From Erythrobacter colymbi (GTDB lineage Bacteria; Pseudomonadota; Alphaproteobacteria; Sphingomonadales; Sphingomonadaceae), in NCBI RefSeq assembly GCF_002155685.1, contig NZ_MUYK01000008.1:32873-96872 (forward strand): a stretch of 64,000 nt of DNA, read 5' to 3'. Positions within the stretch are counted from its first letter, which is position 1, and each line of letters opens with the position of its first letter. Position numbers and translations under genes: made by a program. The notes under the pieces are model-generated. The model did no database searches. It worked only from the letters and a program-made list of their open reading frames with translations, and was not told the origin of the DNA. Positions 18,769-28,172 of the stretch are shown here, piece after piece.

Positions 18769-18872
18769 CGTCATTGCGAGGAGCCGCAGGCGACGAAGCA
18801 ATCCATCGACCATTCACAAGCGGCAAACTAAGGGCCATGGATTGCCGCGCGGCTGCGCCGCTCGCAATGACG
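18769..18872. repeat. Dispersed palindromic repeat (CGTCATTGCGAG type)
   Basis: Imperfect inverted repeat between ftsY and the septation gene. The left arm begins cgtcattgcgaggagccg and continues into gaagcaatcca. The right arm begins tggattgccgcgcggctg and ends ctcgcaatgacg. The terminal 12 bases pair perfectly. This end sequence is a repeat found scattered in intergenic regions of many alphaproteobacterial genomes. The right arm overlaps an in-frame extension of the next gene, which argues for the later start of that gene. Confidence 0.85.
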
Positions 18873-18883
18873 AAGAAAGAGAC

Positions 18884-19534
18884 ATGAGCGAGAACGAAAC
18901 CAAGAAGGCCGCATCCAGCTGGCTGGGCGTCGCGGTCGATTACGGCCCGCTGCTGGTGTTCCTCGGCGTCTATCGCTGGAACTCGCCCGCCGAGCCCAAT
19001 GCGGTGAGCGAGCTCGCCGCGATCGTCGCGGGCACCGCCGCCTTCATGGTCGCCGCGGTCGCAGCCCTTGCGATCTCGAAGTGGCGGCTGGGCAAGGTCT
19101 CGCCGATGCTGTGGTTCTCGACCGCGCTGATCGTGGGCTTCGGCAGCCTCACCATCTTCTTCGGCGACCCGACCTTCGTGCAGCTGAAGCCGACGATCAT
19201 CTACGCGACCTTCGGCGTGGCGCTGCTCGGCGGGTTCGTGATGGGCAAGGCGCTGCTGCGCATCCTGCTGGAAGCCGCCTTCGAGGGGCTCTCCGAGGAA
19301 GGCTGGCTCAAGCTGTCGCGCAACTGGGGCGTGTTCTTCCTCGTCCTCGCCGTTCTCAACGAAGTCCTGCGCGCGCAGATGGACTTCGAGGGCTGGCTTT
19401 GGGCGAAAATCTGGGTGTTCCTTCCGCTGACCTTCCTCTTCACGCTCAGTCAGGTGCCAATGCTGATGAAGCACGGCCTGAGCCTCGAGGACGCGAAAGA
19501 CGAAGCGCTGAAGGACGAGCCGCCGACGGGCTAA
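18884..19534 (+). CDS. Intracellular septation protein A (YciB/IspZ family)
   Basis: 216 residues from ATG at 18884. Six hydrophobic segments can be marked, including DYGPLLVFLGVYRW, ELAAIVAGTAAFMVAAVAAL, PMLWFSTALIVGFGSLTIFF and WGVFFLVLAVLNEVL. FFGDPTFVQLKPTIIYATFG matches the signature of the YciB/IspZ family (GDxxFIKxKPTIIN-type). In E. coli YciB is an inner membrane protein linked to cell envelope synthesis. It lies 122 bases after ftsY, separated by a palindromic repeat, and is convergent with kup. Confidence 0.9.
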   Translation: MSENETKKAASSWLGVAVDYGPLLVFLGVYRWNSPAEPNAVSELAAIVAGTAAFMVAAVAALAISKWRLGKVSPMLWFSTALIVGFGSLTIFFGDPTFVQLKPTIIYATFGVALLGGFVMGKALLRILLEAAFEGLSEEGWLKLSRNWGVFFLVLAVLNEVLRAQMDFEGWLWAKIWVFLPLTFLFTLSQVPMLMKHGLSLEDAKDEALKDEPPTG

Positions 19535-19538
19535 GCCC

Positions 19539-21479
19539 CTAGATCTCCACCTGGCTCCCCAGTTCGACCACGCGGTTGGTCGGCAGGCGGAAGAAGGCCA
19601 TCGCGCTAGCGGCGTTCCTCAGCATCCACGCGAACAGCTTCTCGCGCCAGATTGCCATGCCGGGCTTGCTCGAGGGGAGCAGCGTCTGGCGCGACAGGAA
19701 GAAGCTCGTCTGCATCATGTCGAACGCCCCGTCGCACAGGTCGAGCGTGCTCAGCAGCTTGGGCACGTCGGTTTCCTCGAGGAAGCCGCAATAGATCGTC
19801 ACGCGGTAGAACCCGTTGCCGAGGCTCTTGCATTCATAGCGCTCGGCCTCGTCGACATAGGGCATGCCGCGCACCTGCACGGTCAGGATCAGCACGCGTT
19901 CGTGCAGCACCTTGTTGTGCTTGATGTTGTGCAGCAGCGCGCTCGGCACGCCCGAATTGCTCGAGGCCATGAACACCGAGGTGCCCGGCACGCGGGTCGA
20001 GGAATTGTGCGCGCTCTTGGCGAAGATCTCGATCGGGAGCGAGCCTTCGGCCATGCTCGCGCGCATCAGCTCGCGGCCCTTCGACCAGGTGGTGAGCAGC
20101 GTGAAGATCGCAAAACCGATCAGCAGCGGCACCCAGCCCCCGCTCGGCACCTTGATGAGGTTCGCGCCGAAATAGGCGACGTCGACGATAAGGAAGGCCA
20201 CCACCAGCGGCAGCGCCTTCCACACCGGCCAGCGCCACAGGCTGAACAGCACGGCGGCAAGCAGCAGGGTGTCGATGAACATCGCCCCCGTCACCGCGAT
20301 GCCATAGGCCGCCGCAAGCGCGCTCGAGGACTGGAAGAACAGCACCAGCAGGATCACCATGATCATCAGGCCCCAGTTGATCGTGGGGATGTAGATCTGC
20401 CCCGCCGCGGCGGCGCTGGTGTGGCGGATTTCCATGCGCGGGATGAAGCCAAGCTGGATCGCCTGCTGGGTCAGGCTGAACGCGCCCGAGATCACCGCCT
20501 GGCTGGCGATGATCGTGGCGAGCAGCGCGAGGATGATCACCGGCACGCGCACGATGTCGGGGATCATCAGGAAGAACGGGTCCTTGATCAGCGCGGCAGC
20601 CTCGGCTGGCGAGGACTGCGACAGGATCAGCGCGCCCTGCCCCATGTAGTTGAGCATCAGCGCGGGGTAGACGAAGGTCAGCCACGAAATGCCGATCGGC
20701 TTGCGGCCGAAGTGCCCCATGTCGGCATAGAGCGCTTCCGCCCCCGTTACCGCCAGCACCACGCTGCCAAGCGCGACGAAGGCGACGAAGCCGTCGCTCT
20801 CGAAGAACTTGAGCGCGTTCAGCGGATTGATCGTGTGCATGATGATCGAGGGATCGGCGCTCAGATGCATCACACCGAGCACCGCGAGCATGCTGAAATA
20901 GGTCAGCATGATGGGGCCGAACAGCTTGCCCACGCGGTCCGTGCCGCGCGACTGAATCGCGAACAGGCCGAACAGGATCGCCACCGCGGTGGGCACAATC
21001 CAGGGTTTGAAGCCCGGGACGATGTATTGCAGACCCTCGGTCGCGGAAAGCACCGAGATCGCGGGCGTGATCATGGAGTCGCCGTAGAACAGCGCCGTGG
21101 CGAAGACACCGAGCAGGATCAGCGGGCCGGTCCACGCCTTGGTCGCCGAGGTGCGCTTGATCAGGGCGAGCAGCGCCAGGCTCCCGCCCTCGCCGCCATT
21201 GTCGGCGCGCATGATGGTGAGGACGTATTTGACCGTCACCACCATCATCATCGACCAGAAGACGAGGCTCAGTACCCCGTGGATATGGTCAACGTCCGGA
21301 GAGATGCCGGGCGCGCCGTGGTGCGAGGCGAAGGTTTCGCGGAAGGCGTAGAGCGGGCTGGTGCCGATGTCGCCGAACACCACGCCGATTGCGCCCACCG
21401 CGAGCGCTATCGGAGAGCCGGTGTGGCCATGGCCATGACCGGAAGAGGCGTCGGCGGTATCGGCTGCGGTATTCATCAT
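19539..21479 (-). CDS. kup: Kup-type potassium uptake transporter
   Basis: 646 residues from the double ATG at 21479/21476; an in-frame start at 21593 would add 38 residues without family character. It is a K+/H+ symporter of the KUP/HAK family. A His/Gly-rich cytoplasmic N-terminus ([11 protein letters not shown]) leads to the family signature [15 protein letters not shown] in the first membrane segment. About twelve hydrophobic segments follow, with a soluble C-terminal domain of about 170 residues ([20 protein letters not shown]). It is convergent with the septation protein gene, whose stop is four bases away. Confidence 0.95.
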   Translation of the reverse strand: MMNTAADTADASSGHGHGHTGSPIALAVGAIGVVFGDIGTSPLYAFRETFASHHGAPGISPDVDHIHGVLSLVFWSMMMVVTVKYVLTIMRADNGGEGGSLALLALIKRTSATKAWTGPLILLGVFATALFYGDSMITPAISVLSATEGLQYIVPGFKPWIVPTAVAILFGLFAIQSRGTDRVGKLFGPIMLTYFSMLAVLGVMHLSADPSIIMHTINPLNALKFFESDGFVAFVALGSVVLAVTGAEALYADMGHFGRKPIGISWLTFVYPALMLNYMGQGALILSQSSPAEAAALIKDPFFLMIPDIVRVPVIILALLATIIASQAVISGAFSLTQQAIQLGFIPRMEIRHTSAAAAGQIYIPTINWGLMIMVILLVLFFQSSSALAAAYGIAVTGAMFIDTLLLAAVLFSLWRWPVWKALPLVVAFLIVDVAYFGANLIKVPSGGWVPLLIGFAIFTLLTTWSKGRELMRASMAEGSLPIEIFAKSAHNSSTRVPGTSVFMASSNSGVPSALLHNIKHNKVLHERVLILTVQVRGMPYVDEAERYECKSLGNGFYRVTIYCGFLEETDVPKLLSTLDLCDGAFDMMQTSFFLSRQTLLPSSKPGMAIWREKLFAWMLRNAASAMAFFRLPTNRVVELGSQVEI

Positions 21480-21615
21480 CGGATTTCCCGTATCCCCCCG
21501 GTACTGCCCATCCGGCGCGAGACTCGCAGCCGGCAAGGCGGCGCGCCTAGCACCGCACGTTCGCACCTGCAACACTTCCCCGACAGGTGACAAGGGGCAG
21601 TCTTACGGGGGGAAC

Positions 21616-22263
21616 CTATTGTCCTTGCAGCATCGGGGCGCGCGCGATCATGTCGTCGAGCTGCGCGACTTTCGCCGCCAGCCCCTCGCGCCACGGCGCA
21701 TCGGGGGGCGAGCGGTCGAGCAGGCCCTTCCAGACATTGCGCGCTGCGACGATCTCGCCGCTCTGGGCATAGGCATTGCCGAGGAAATAGGCAGCACCCG
21801 GGTGGCGCGGATCGATCGCTTCGGCGCGGGCGAAGGCCTGCACCGCGGCGGGCGTGACGAAGCCGTCGGCATGGCCGACCAGCGCCAGCGCGAGCGCCAG
21901 CCAGCTTTCCTGATCGCGCGGATTGTCCTTCAGCCCCTTCTGGAGCAGCGCGGCGGCATCCCCGAAGCGGCCCTGCCGGGCGAAGGCATCGGAGGTGATG
22001 AGATAGCCGGGCGGCGGCGTGCCGTGATCGAACAGCGCGGCGCGGCCCTCGACCATGTCCTCGCCCTGCGTCCCCTCCGCAAGCGCGCGCGCCTTGGGCG
22101 CGGAGGCGAGGCCGGGCGAACCTTGCCAGGCATAGCCGGCAATGCCGAACACCAGCACCGCGCCGAACAGCGTCAGCCCTTCGCGGGGGAGCTTGAGAAC
22201 CAGCACGGCAAAGGCAAAGGCCGCGAGCGCCAGCGCGCCCACCGCGAGCCAATCCCCGATCAT
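21616..22263 (-). CDS. ccmI: Cytochrome c biogenesis TPR protein (CcmI/CycH-like)
   Basis: 215 residues. Two N-terminal membrane segments (ALALAAFAFAVLVLKL and LTLFGAVLVFGIAGYAW) are followed by a periplasmic TPR-like domain (ARQGRFGDAAALLQKGLKDN, PGAAYFLGNAYAQSGEIVAA). That layout and its position as last gene of the ccm operon fit CcmI, which holds apocytochrome c for heme ligation. It is shorter than typical CcmI (about 400 residues), closer to the CycH TPR portion. Its start overlaps the ccmH stop by four bases. Confidence 0.82.
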   Translation of the reverse strand: MIGDWLAVGALALAAFAFAVLVLKLPREGLTLFGAVLVFGIAGYAWQGSPGLASAPKARALAEGTQGEDMVEGRAALFDHGTPPPGYLITSDAFARQGRFGDAAALLQKGLKDNPRDQESWLALALALVGHADGFVTPAAVQAFARAEAIDPRHPGAAYFLGNAYAQSGEIVAARNVWKGLLDRSPPDAPWREGLAAKVAQLDDMIARAPMLQGQ

Positions 22264-22697
22264 GCCGCCTCTCCCGCATTGTCATCATCGCTGCGCCGCC
22301 TGCCGAGCCGCCGCAGCAGCACGCCGGCGACGATCAGGATCACCAGCACCGGAATGGCGAACAGCGGCCAGGTGGTCGAACTCACCTCGGGCTCGTAACT
22401 GACATAGTCGCCATAACGCGCGATCAGCCAGCTGCGGATCTGCTCGGGGCTTTCGCCCGCGAGAATGCGGCTCCTCACCTGATGGCGCATGTCGCCCGCC
22501 ATCGGGGCGTCGGAATCCGCGATGCTCTGCGACTGGCACTTGAGGCAGCGCAGCGTGTGCATCAGCGCCGAGGCCTCGGCCTCGAGCTTCGGATCGGACA
22601 GCTGGTTATAGGCATAGGGCGCAGGCGGCATGGTGTCCTGCGCGGCGAGCGGCAGGGCGGCGAGTGCCAGCACTAAAGCGAGCCACCAGCGGATCAT
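22260..22697 (-). CDS. ccmH: Cytochrome c maturation protein CcmH
   Basis: 145 residues from ATG at 22697. A signal-type N-terminus (WWLALVLALAALPLAAQ) precedes the redox motif LRCLKCQSQSIADSDAP, the LRCxxCQ hallmark. A C-terminal membrane anchor (PLFAIPVLVILIVAGVLL) follows. CcmH keeps the apocytochrome CXXCH cysteines reduced and works with CcmF and CcmG in the periplasm. The start overlaps the ccmG stop (ATGA). A longer frame reaching into ccmG is not the real start. Confidence 0.95.
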   Translation of the reverse strand: MIRWWLALVLALAALPLAAQDTMPPAPYAYNQLSDPKLEAEASALMHTLRCLKCQSQSIADSDAPMAGDMRHQVRSRILAGESPEQIRSWLIARYGDYVSYEPEVSSTTWPLFAIPVLVILIVAGVLLRRLGRRRSDDDNAGEAA

Positions 22698-23221
22698 TTC
22701 GCCTTCTCCAGTTCCGCAAGCAGCACGGGCACATCCTCGGGCCGGATATCGCCGATCTTCTGGTAGCGGATGACGCCCCTGGCATCGATCACGAAGGTCT
22801 CGGGCACACCGGAGGAGCCGATCGCAAGCTGCACCTCGGAAATCTTGTCGCTGCCGATGCGGGTGTAGGGGTTGCCGTACTTGCTGAGGAAATTGGCGAC
22901 ATCCTCGGGCCGGTCGCGGATCGCGATGCCGATGATCTCGACCCCCTGCCGGTTCAGCGCCTCGAGCTGCGGGGCCTCGGCGATGCAGGGCAGGCACCAG
23001 CTCGCCCAGACGTTGAGCAGCTTGGGCTTGCCGGTGAAGTCCGCCTTCGAGGCGCCGGGCAGACCGTCGAAAGCCGGATCAAGCGCGAAGGCCGGGAGCG
23101 GCTGGCCGATCATCGTGCTTTCGACGAATTCGTCCTTGGGCTGGGTCAGCATGAAGGCCGCCAGCCCCGCGAAGAAGGCGAACGGGAGAAGCGGAACCCA
23201 CAGGAACAGGCGCGAGCGCAT
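22694..23221 (-). CDS. ccmG: Thiol:disulfide interchange protein CcmG/DsbE
   Basis: 175 residues: an N-terminal anchor (LFLWVPLLPFAFFAGLAAFM) and a periplasmic thioredoxin fold with active site WASWCLPC. GVPETFVIDARGVIRYQ supplies the cis-Pro region. It reduces CcmH or apocytochrome c during heme attachment. It lies six bases downstream of ccmF and overlaps ccmH. Confidence 0.96.
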   Translation of the reverse strand: MRSRLFLWVPLLPFAFFAGLAAFMLTQPKDEFVESTMIGQPLPAFALDPAFDGLPGASKADFTGKPKLLNVWASWCLPCIAEAPQLEALNRQGVEIIGIAIRDRPEDVANFLSKYGNPYTRIGSDKISEVQLAIGSSGVPETFVIDARGVIRYQKIGDIRPEDVPVLLAELEKAK

Positions 23222-23227
23222 CGCGGG

Positions 23228-25213
23228 CTACTCCGCCGGCACCGGCGCGGGGGCGCCGAGCGCTTCGACATCGGCGCGGCGGCGCGCGCCCTTGGCCGAA
23301 GCAACGCGGCGCTTGACGTCGACCCGCACGCGCCCGGCAATCGCCAGCACCCCGCCCAGCGCCACCAAGATGCCGCCATACCAGATGAAGGTCACGAAGG
23401 GCTTCCACCACAGGCGTATCTGCCAGCGCCCGTCTTCGGCCTGGTTGCCGATCACGGCGTAGAGCTGGCCGTCCCACTTGGTCAGCAGCGCGCTTTCCGA
23501 GGTGGACTGCGGCGGCGACCAGAAGGTGCGCGCCTGCGGATCGAGGATCACCGGCGCAGCGCCATTGTCGCTGACCGAAAGCTGCGCCTGCATGGCGGTC
23601 CAGTTCGGCCCGGCAATCGGCATCACGCTGTCGAGGGTGACCTTGAAATCGTCGATCTGCTCGGTGCCGCCGACCGCGACCGCAGCGAGGCGCTCTTCGG
23701 AGAAGGCACCCTCGCAGGCCATGCCGAACAGCGAGACCGCGATGCCGAAATGGGCGATGACCATGCCCCATGTGGCCACCGGCACGCGGGTGAGCTTGCG
23801 GCCCTTCAGCGGCAGCACCGCGGCCACCGCGAGCGCGGCGGCAAGGCCGAGCCCGAGCAGCGGCAGCAGCGGATACTGGCCGAAGAAGCTCACCAGCGCG
23901 ATCACCCCGATCACCAGCGCCGCGATCAGCGCCAGCTCGAACTGGAGCCGCGCGGGCTTGTCGCTCTTCCAGCGCAGCAGCGGGCCGACCGCCATCACCA
24001 GCAGCATAGGAATTGCGAAGATCGCCGAGGCCGGGTTGAAGTACGGCGGGCCGACAGAGACGCGCACGTCGAAAGCCTCGGTCAGCAGCGGGTAGAGCGT
24101 GCCCAAGAGCACGATCGCGAGGATCGCGGAGAGCATCACGTTGTTGAACACCAGCGCGCCCTCGCGGCTGAGGGCGGCAAAGCGCTTGCCCTCGGCCACG
24201 GCGCCCGCGCGCAGGGCGAAAATGGTGAAGGCCCCGCCGATATAGATGCCGAGCAGGCCAAGGATGAAGGCCCCGCGCTCGGGATCGACCGCGAAGGCGT
24301 GGACGCTCGTCAGCACGCCCGAGCGCACGAGGAAGGTGCCCAGCATCGACATCGAGAAGGCGAGCACGCCGAGCATGATCGTCCACGTCCGCAGGGCATC
24401 GCGCGCGGCCAGCACGCTCACCGAATGCATCAGCGCGGTCGCAGCCAGCCACGGCATCAGCGAAGCGTTCTCGACCGGGTCCCAGAACCACCAGCCGCCC
24501 CAGCCGAGTTCGTAATAGGCCCAGTAGGAGCCCGCCGTGATCCCCAGCGTCAGCAGCACCCAAGCGCCCAGCACCCATGGGCGCATGACGCGGGCGAAGG
24601 CGGGATTGACCTCGCGGGTCAGCAGCGCACCCATCGCAAGGGAGAAGGCGACCGACAGGCCGACATAGCCCGCATAGAGCGTCGGCGGGTGGATCGCGAG
24701 GCCGATGTCCTGCAGCAGCGGGTTGAGGCCGCTGCCCTCGGCCGCGGCGACCGGCAGGCGCTCGAACGGGTTGGAGGCGAGCAGCAGGAAGGCATAGAAG
24801 CCCAGCGCCACGAAGCCCTGCACCGCCAGCGTCGCGCCCATGGTGCGATCGGGCAGGCGCTTCTCGAAAGCCGACAGCAGCCCGCCCGAGGCTGCCAGCA
24901 CGCCGACCCACAGCAGCATCGAGCCCTCGTGGTTCCCCCAGGTGCCGGTCAGCTTGTAGATCAGCGGCTTCATCGAATGGGAGTTCGATGCCACCAGCTT
25001 CAGCGACAGGTCGGTCACCGCGAAGGAATAGAGCAGCGTGGCGAAGGCCAGCACCGCAAGGAAGGCCTGCACGATCGCCGCAGGGCGGGCATAGATCGCG
25101 AGCGGATTGACCTCGCCCGGGGCTGCGCGCAGGCTCGCCGCGCCCGATACCATCTGGAGCACCGCCAGCGCCGCGGCGAGCCACAAGGCGGCCAGACCAA
25201 TCTCGGGTATCAT
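23228..25213 (-). CDS. ccmF: Heme lyase CcmF
   Basis: 661 residues with about fifteen hydrophobic segments. The tryptophan-rich heme-handling motif is visible as WGGWWFWDPVENASLMPW, with GTWGNHEGSMLLWV upstream and conserved histidines in loops (AIHPPTLYAGYVG). CcmF takes heme from CcmE and, with CcmH/CcmI, attaches it to apocytochrome c in the periplasm. Length agrees with the family. It follows ccmE by 27 bases and precedes ccmG by six. Confidence 0.97.
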   Translation of the reverse strand: MIPEIGLAALWLAAALAVLQMVSGAASLRAAPGEVNPLAIYARPAAIVQAFLAVLAFATLLYSFAVTDLSLKLVASNSHSMKPLIYKLTGTWGNHEGSMLLWVGVLAASGGLLSAFEKRLPDRTMGATLAVQGFVALGFYAFLLLASNPFERLPVAAAEGSGLNPLLQDIGLAIHPPTLYAGYVGLSVAFSLAMGALLTREVNPAFARVMRPWVLGAWVLLTLGITAGSYWAYYELGWGGWWFWDPVENASLMPWLAATALMHSVSVLAARDALRTWTIMLGVLAFSMSMLGTFLVRSGVLTSVHAFAVDPERGAFILGLLGIYIGGAFTIFALRAGAVAEGKRFAALSREGALVFNNVMLSAILAIVLLGTLYPLLTEAFDVRVSVGPPYFNPASAIFAIPMLLVMAVGPLLRWKSDKPARLQFELALIAALVIGVIALVSFFGQYPLLPLLGLGLAAALAVAAVLPLKGRKLTRVPVATWGMVIAHFGIAVSLFGMACEGAFSEERLAAVAVGGTEQIDDFKVTLDSVMPIAGPNWTAMQAQLSVSDNGAAPVILDPQARTFWSPPQSTSESALLTKWDGQLYAVIGNQAEDGRWQIRLWWKPFVTFIWYGGILVALGGVLAIAGRVRVDVKRRVASAKGARRRADVEALGAPAPVPAE

Positions 25214-25240
25214 CGCTTGGCCCTCGCCTGTGTCACGCGC

Positions 25241-25702
25241 TTACTTCAGACCCACGGTGGTGTCGGCCGCCATCTTGGCCGCCGCATCGGTGCCCATGCC
25301 CTCGAGCTCCTTGGGCACGTAGTTCTCGTCATGCTTGGCGAGGAGGTTGGTCGCCTTGAACACGCCGTCGGGGCCAAGGCTGCCCTCGGCCACCACGCCC
25401 GAGCCTTCGACGAAGAGGTCGGGCAGGATGCCGCTGTAGCGCACGGGGATCGCATCGGCGCTGTTGCCGGTCACCTTGAAGTTCACCGTCACGCCGTCGG
25501 CCTCGGTGACGAGCGAGCCCTTCTGCACCATCCCGCCAAGCCGCACCGCCTGCCCGACTTCGGGGGGCGCCTTGGCCATCTGTTCGGGCAGGTAGAAATA
25601 GTTCGCCTGATTGCGCAGGCTCCACGCCGCAAGCAGCCCTGCGCCGACAATCGCCAGGAGAGCGATGATCACGAGGACCAGACGTTGGTGCTTGGCTTTC
25701 AT
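25241..25702 (-). CDS. ccmE: Heme chaperone CcmE
   Basis: 153 residues: an N-terminal signal anchor (RLVLVIIALLAIVGAGLLAA) and an OB-fold periplasmic domain. The covalent heme-binding histidine is in LLAKHDENYVPKE, matching the HxxxY motif of CcmE. RLGGMVQKGSLV and VRYSGILPDLFVEG are family strands. It receives heme from CcmC and delivers it to CcmF. Confidence 0.97.
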   Translation of the reverse strand: MKAKHQRLVLVIIALLAIVGAGLLAAWSLRNQANYFYLPEQMAKAPPEVGQAVRLGGMVQKGSLVTEADGVTVNFKVTGNSADAIPVRYSGILPDLFVEGSGVVAEGSLGPDGVFKATNLLAKHDENYVPKELEGMGTDAAAKMAADTTVGLK

Positions 25703-25716
25703 CCCGTCACTCTCGT

Positions 25717-25857
25717 TCAGCGGCGCTTTGCAGCGTCACGCTTGGTCTCGGCGCGGACCATGCTGCGCCATGTCCAGACAATCAGCAGCGCCAGTGCGAC
25801 CGCCGATACCCCGTAGGCGAGCCACACGAAATCCCACTGGTTCAGCGCCTCGCGCAT
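25717..25857 (-). CDS. ccmD: Heme exporter subunit CcmD
   Basis: 46 residues, easily missed by length filters. The sequence starts MREALNQWDFVWLAYGV and continues with one membrane helix (SAVALALLIVWTW), then a basic tail (VRAETKRDAAKRR). CcmD is a single-pass protein needed to release holo-CcmE from CcmC. WxFVWxAYG is typical of the family. Its ATG overlaps the ccmC stop by one base (TGATG) and it ends 14 bases before ccmE. Confidence 0.9.
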   Translation of the reverse strand: MREALNQWDFVWLAYGVSAVALALLIVWTWRSMVRAETKRDAAKRR

Positions 25858-26624
25858 CAGGCCTGCTCCATCACGGCTGCGGGAGCGGGAGCGGCGGCGG
25901 GCGCATCGTCATCCAGTGCGCGGCGGCGCAGGCGCGCCTCGACCTGCGCCTCGGCGATCAGCGCGCGCATCCGCATCAGCACCAGAGCGCCGAACAGCAG
26001 CGAAAAGCCCACCACCGCCACCAGCAGCGGCGCAAGGAAGGTGCCCTGGATCGCGCTCTTGCCGAGGGTGATGCTCGAAGGCTGGTGGAGCGAGTTCCAC
26101 CACACCACCGAACGGTTGATGATCGGCACGTTGATCGCGCCCACCATCCCGAAGATCGCGGCGATCTTGCTCGACGAGCCTTCCTGCTCGGCCGCTTCGG
26201 TCAGCGCGATGTAGCCCGCGTAGAGAAACAGCAGCACCAGCATGGAGGTCAGCCGCCCGTCCCACTCCCACCAGGTGCCCCATGTCGGGCGGCCCCAGAT
26301 CGAGCCGGTGGCGAGACACACCGCACAAAATACCATCCCCGGCACGGCAATCGCGCGGGCGGCAATCGCGGCGAGAGGGTGCTTCCAGATCAGCAGCATG
26401 GCCGAGGAAATCGCGATCCCGGCCCAGCCTCCCATGCCCAGCCATGCGGCCGGCACGTGGATGAACAGGATGCGCACCGTATCGCCCATCAGGCGGTCCT
26501 GCGGGACCACGAACAGGCCCCAGCCAATCGCGCCCAGCGACAGCACCAGACCGCTCCAGAACAGGAGCGGCGTCAGCCGCTTGGCGAGGCGCAGGAATCG
26601 GGTGGGGTTCGCGTAGATGTGCAT
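25857..26624 (-). CDS. ccmC: Heme exporter permease CcmC
   Basis: 255 residues from ATG at 26624; an in-frame ATG 48 bases upstream lies outside the conserved start. Six membrane segments surround the WWEWD-type heme motif (WGTWWEWDGRLTS), with conserved His in FIHVPAAW and WWNSLHQPSSI. It loads heme on CcmE. It is the first gene of the ccm operon here; ccmA and ccmB are not in the window. Confidence 0.96.
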   Translation of the reverse strand: MHIYANPTRFLRLAKRLTPLLFWSGLVLSLGAIGWGLFVVPQDRLMGDTVRILFIHVPAAWLGMGGWAGIAISSAMLLIWKHPLAAIAARAIAVPGMVFCAVCLATGSIWGRPTWGTWWEWDGRLTSMLVLLFLYAGYIALTEAAEQEGSSSKIAAIFGMVGAINVPIINRSVVWWNSLHQPSSITLGKSAIQGTFLAPLLVAVVGFSLLFGALVLMRMRALIAEAQVEARLRRRALDDDAPAAAPAPAAVMEQA

Positions 26625-26730
26625 GGGTTCAGCTGTCGGGGCGGCTTGTAGCCTTACACCCGTTCCCGACAAGAGCGCAAATGGAGGGGCGGCGGAATTG
26701 TTCCCGCCTGCCGCCTGCCATTCGTCGCGA

Positions 26731-27798
26731 TCACCCGCGCCCGATCAGCTTTTGCGCCATCCGGTCGGCGACGACATCGGCGGTGAGGCCGCTCGATGCG
26801 CTTTCCTGCCAGATCGACTCGAGCCGTCCGGGGATCTGCGCGACCAGGGCGTTGACCTCTTCGATGTCCCCTGCCCGGCCTTCGCGGCGGGCAAGATATT
26901 CGGTCGCGACCGAGATGATGCCGCCCGCATTGATGACATAGTCGGGCGCATAGAGGATGCCGCGCGCGGCGAGCTTGGCGCCGTGCTCGGGCCGCGCGAG
27001 CTGGTTGTTCGCCCCGCCCGCCACGATCGCGCAGTCGAGCGCCGCGATGCCGGTGTCGTCGAGGATCGCGCCCAGCGCGTTGGGGCTGAAGACGTCGCAG
27101 GCCGTGCCCATGATCGCATCCGAGGCCACCGCCACCCCGCCCAGCTCGCCCGCGAGCGTGGCGGCGCGTTCGGCGTTGATGTCGGCCAGCGTCAACTTCG
27201 CGCCGTCACGTGCCAGCAGGCGGGCAACGCCGCCGCCGACCGAGCCGGTGCCCTGCACCGCCACGTGAACGCCCTGAAGGCTGTCCTTGCCGAGCTTGTG
27301 GCGCACGGCGGCCTTGATGCCGAGATAGATACCGTAAGCGGTGAACGGCCCGGGATCGCCGCCAGCGGCGCCTTCACCCTCGACCGGAAGGCCCGAGACG
27401 TGCGCAGTGCGCTTCGAGACCGCGACCATGTCGGCTTCCAAAATGCCCACGTCCTCGGCCGTGACATAGCGGCCGCCCAGCCCTTCGACCGCATCGCCGA
27501 AAGCGGCGAGCATTTCGGGGGTCTTGATCCGCTGCTCGTCGGCGAGGATCACCGCCTTGCCGCCGCCCATCGGCAGGCCCGCCATCGCGTTCTTGTAGCT
27601 CATGCCGCGCGAGAGGCGCAGCGCATCGCGCATGGCCCCTGCGGGATCGTTGTAGTGCCAGAACCGGGTGCCGCCCGCCGAGGGGCCGAGGTGCGTCGAA
27701 TGGACCGCAATAATCGCCGTAAGCCCGCTCGCCCGGTCGTGGACCAGTTGCACAAGTTCGTGTGCGTCGAAATCGGGCTCGGCCCAGAATGCGGTCAT
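26731..27798 (-). CDS. Glu/Leu/Phe/Val dehydrogenase (leucine dehydrogenase type)
   Basis: 355 residues from ATG at 27798, with AGGGGAGA seven bases upstream. It is an NAD-dependent oxidative deaminase of branched-chain or aromatic amino acids. The catalytic lysine lies in MAGLPMGGGKAVILAD. The dinucleotide-binding motif is VAVQGTGSVGGGVARLLA, and VTAEDVGILEADM matches leucine/phenylalanine dehydrogenases. The length (about 350-365) favours this group over the longer glutamate dehydrogenases. Which amino acid is preferred cannot be read. It lies between the ccm operon and tRNA-His. Confidence 0.9.
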   Translation of the reverse strand: MTAFWAEPDFDAHELVQLVHDRASGLTAIIAVHSTHLGPSAGGTRFWHYNDPAGAMRDALRLSRGMSYKNAMAGLPMGGGKAVILADEQRIKTPEMLAAFGDAVEGLGGRYVTAEDVGILEADMVAVSKRTAHVSGLPVEGEGAAGGDPGPFTAYGIYLGIKAAVRHKLGKDSLQGVHVAVQGTGSVGGGVARLLARDGAKLTLADINAERAATLAGELGGVAVASDAIMGTACDVFSPNALGAILDDTGIAALDCAIVAGGANNQLARPEHGAKLAARGILYAPDYVINAGGIISVATEYLARREGRAGDIEEVNALVAQIPGRLESIWQESASSGLTADVVADRMAQKLIGRG

Positions 27799-27864
27799 GT
27801 CGTCTCCCCTGCGCGGCCGGGTATCCGGCGCGGACGTGCTTTCGCTCGGGGAAAAGGGGGAAGA

Positions 27865-27942
27865 TGGGGCGACCAACGGGGTTCGAACCCGTGACCTCCG
27901 GTACCACAAACCGGCGCTCTAACCAACTGAGCTATGATCGCC
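27865..27942 (-). tRNA. tRNA-His (anticodon GTG)
   Basis: Cloverleaf on the minus strand. The acceptor stem GCGATCA pairs with TGGTCGC, and an encoded G at position -1 opposes C73, the tRNA-His identity feature. The D arm is TAGCTCAGTTGGTTAGAGC. The anticodon stem-loop is CCGGTTTGTGGTACCGG with anticodon GTG, and the T arm is ACGGGTTCGAACCCCGT. The CCA end is encoded at 27865-27867. Confidence 0.97.
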
Positions 27943-28172
27943 ACACGCCCCTGTCCGCAACCACCGTTCGGGTGCCTGCGGGCCCGTGCGAGAGAGCGCG
28001 GATTACGCAAGCAGACCGCACGGTCAAGTGCGCTGATCAGGGAGGCGCGCCTCTTGCACAAAGCCCTTCCCAAGGGAAGCGAAAACTTCGCCGCGCGCAT
28101 TCTTGCGCAAGATTGTTACGCGGACCCAAAATCATTGCCTCGCGCCCGCACGCATCTATCCTCGCGGTCACC

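Noticed and set aside
22664..25816. A plus-strand open frame of over 1000 codons opposite the ccm genes
   Set aside because: It is the antisense shadow of ccmG-ccmF-ccmE in GC-rich DNA, with Arg/His/Gln-rich composition and no family motif.
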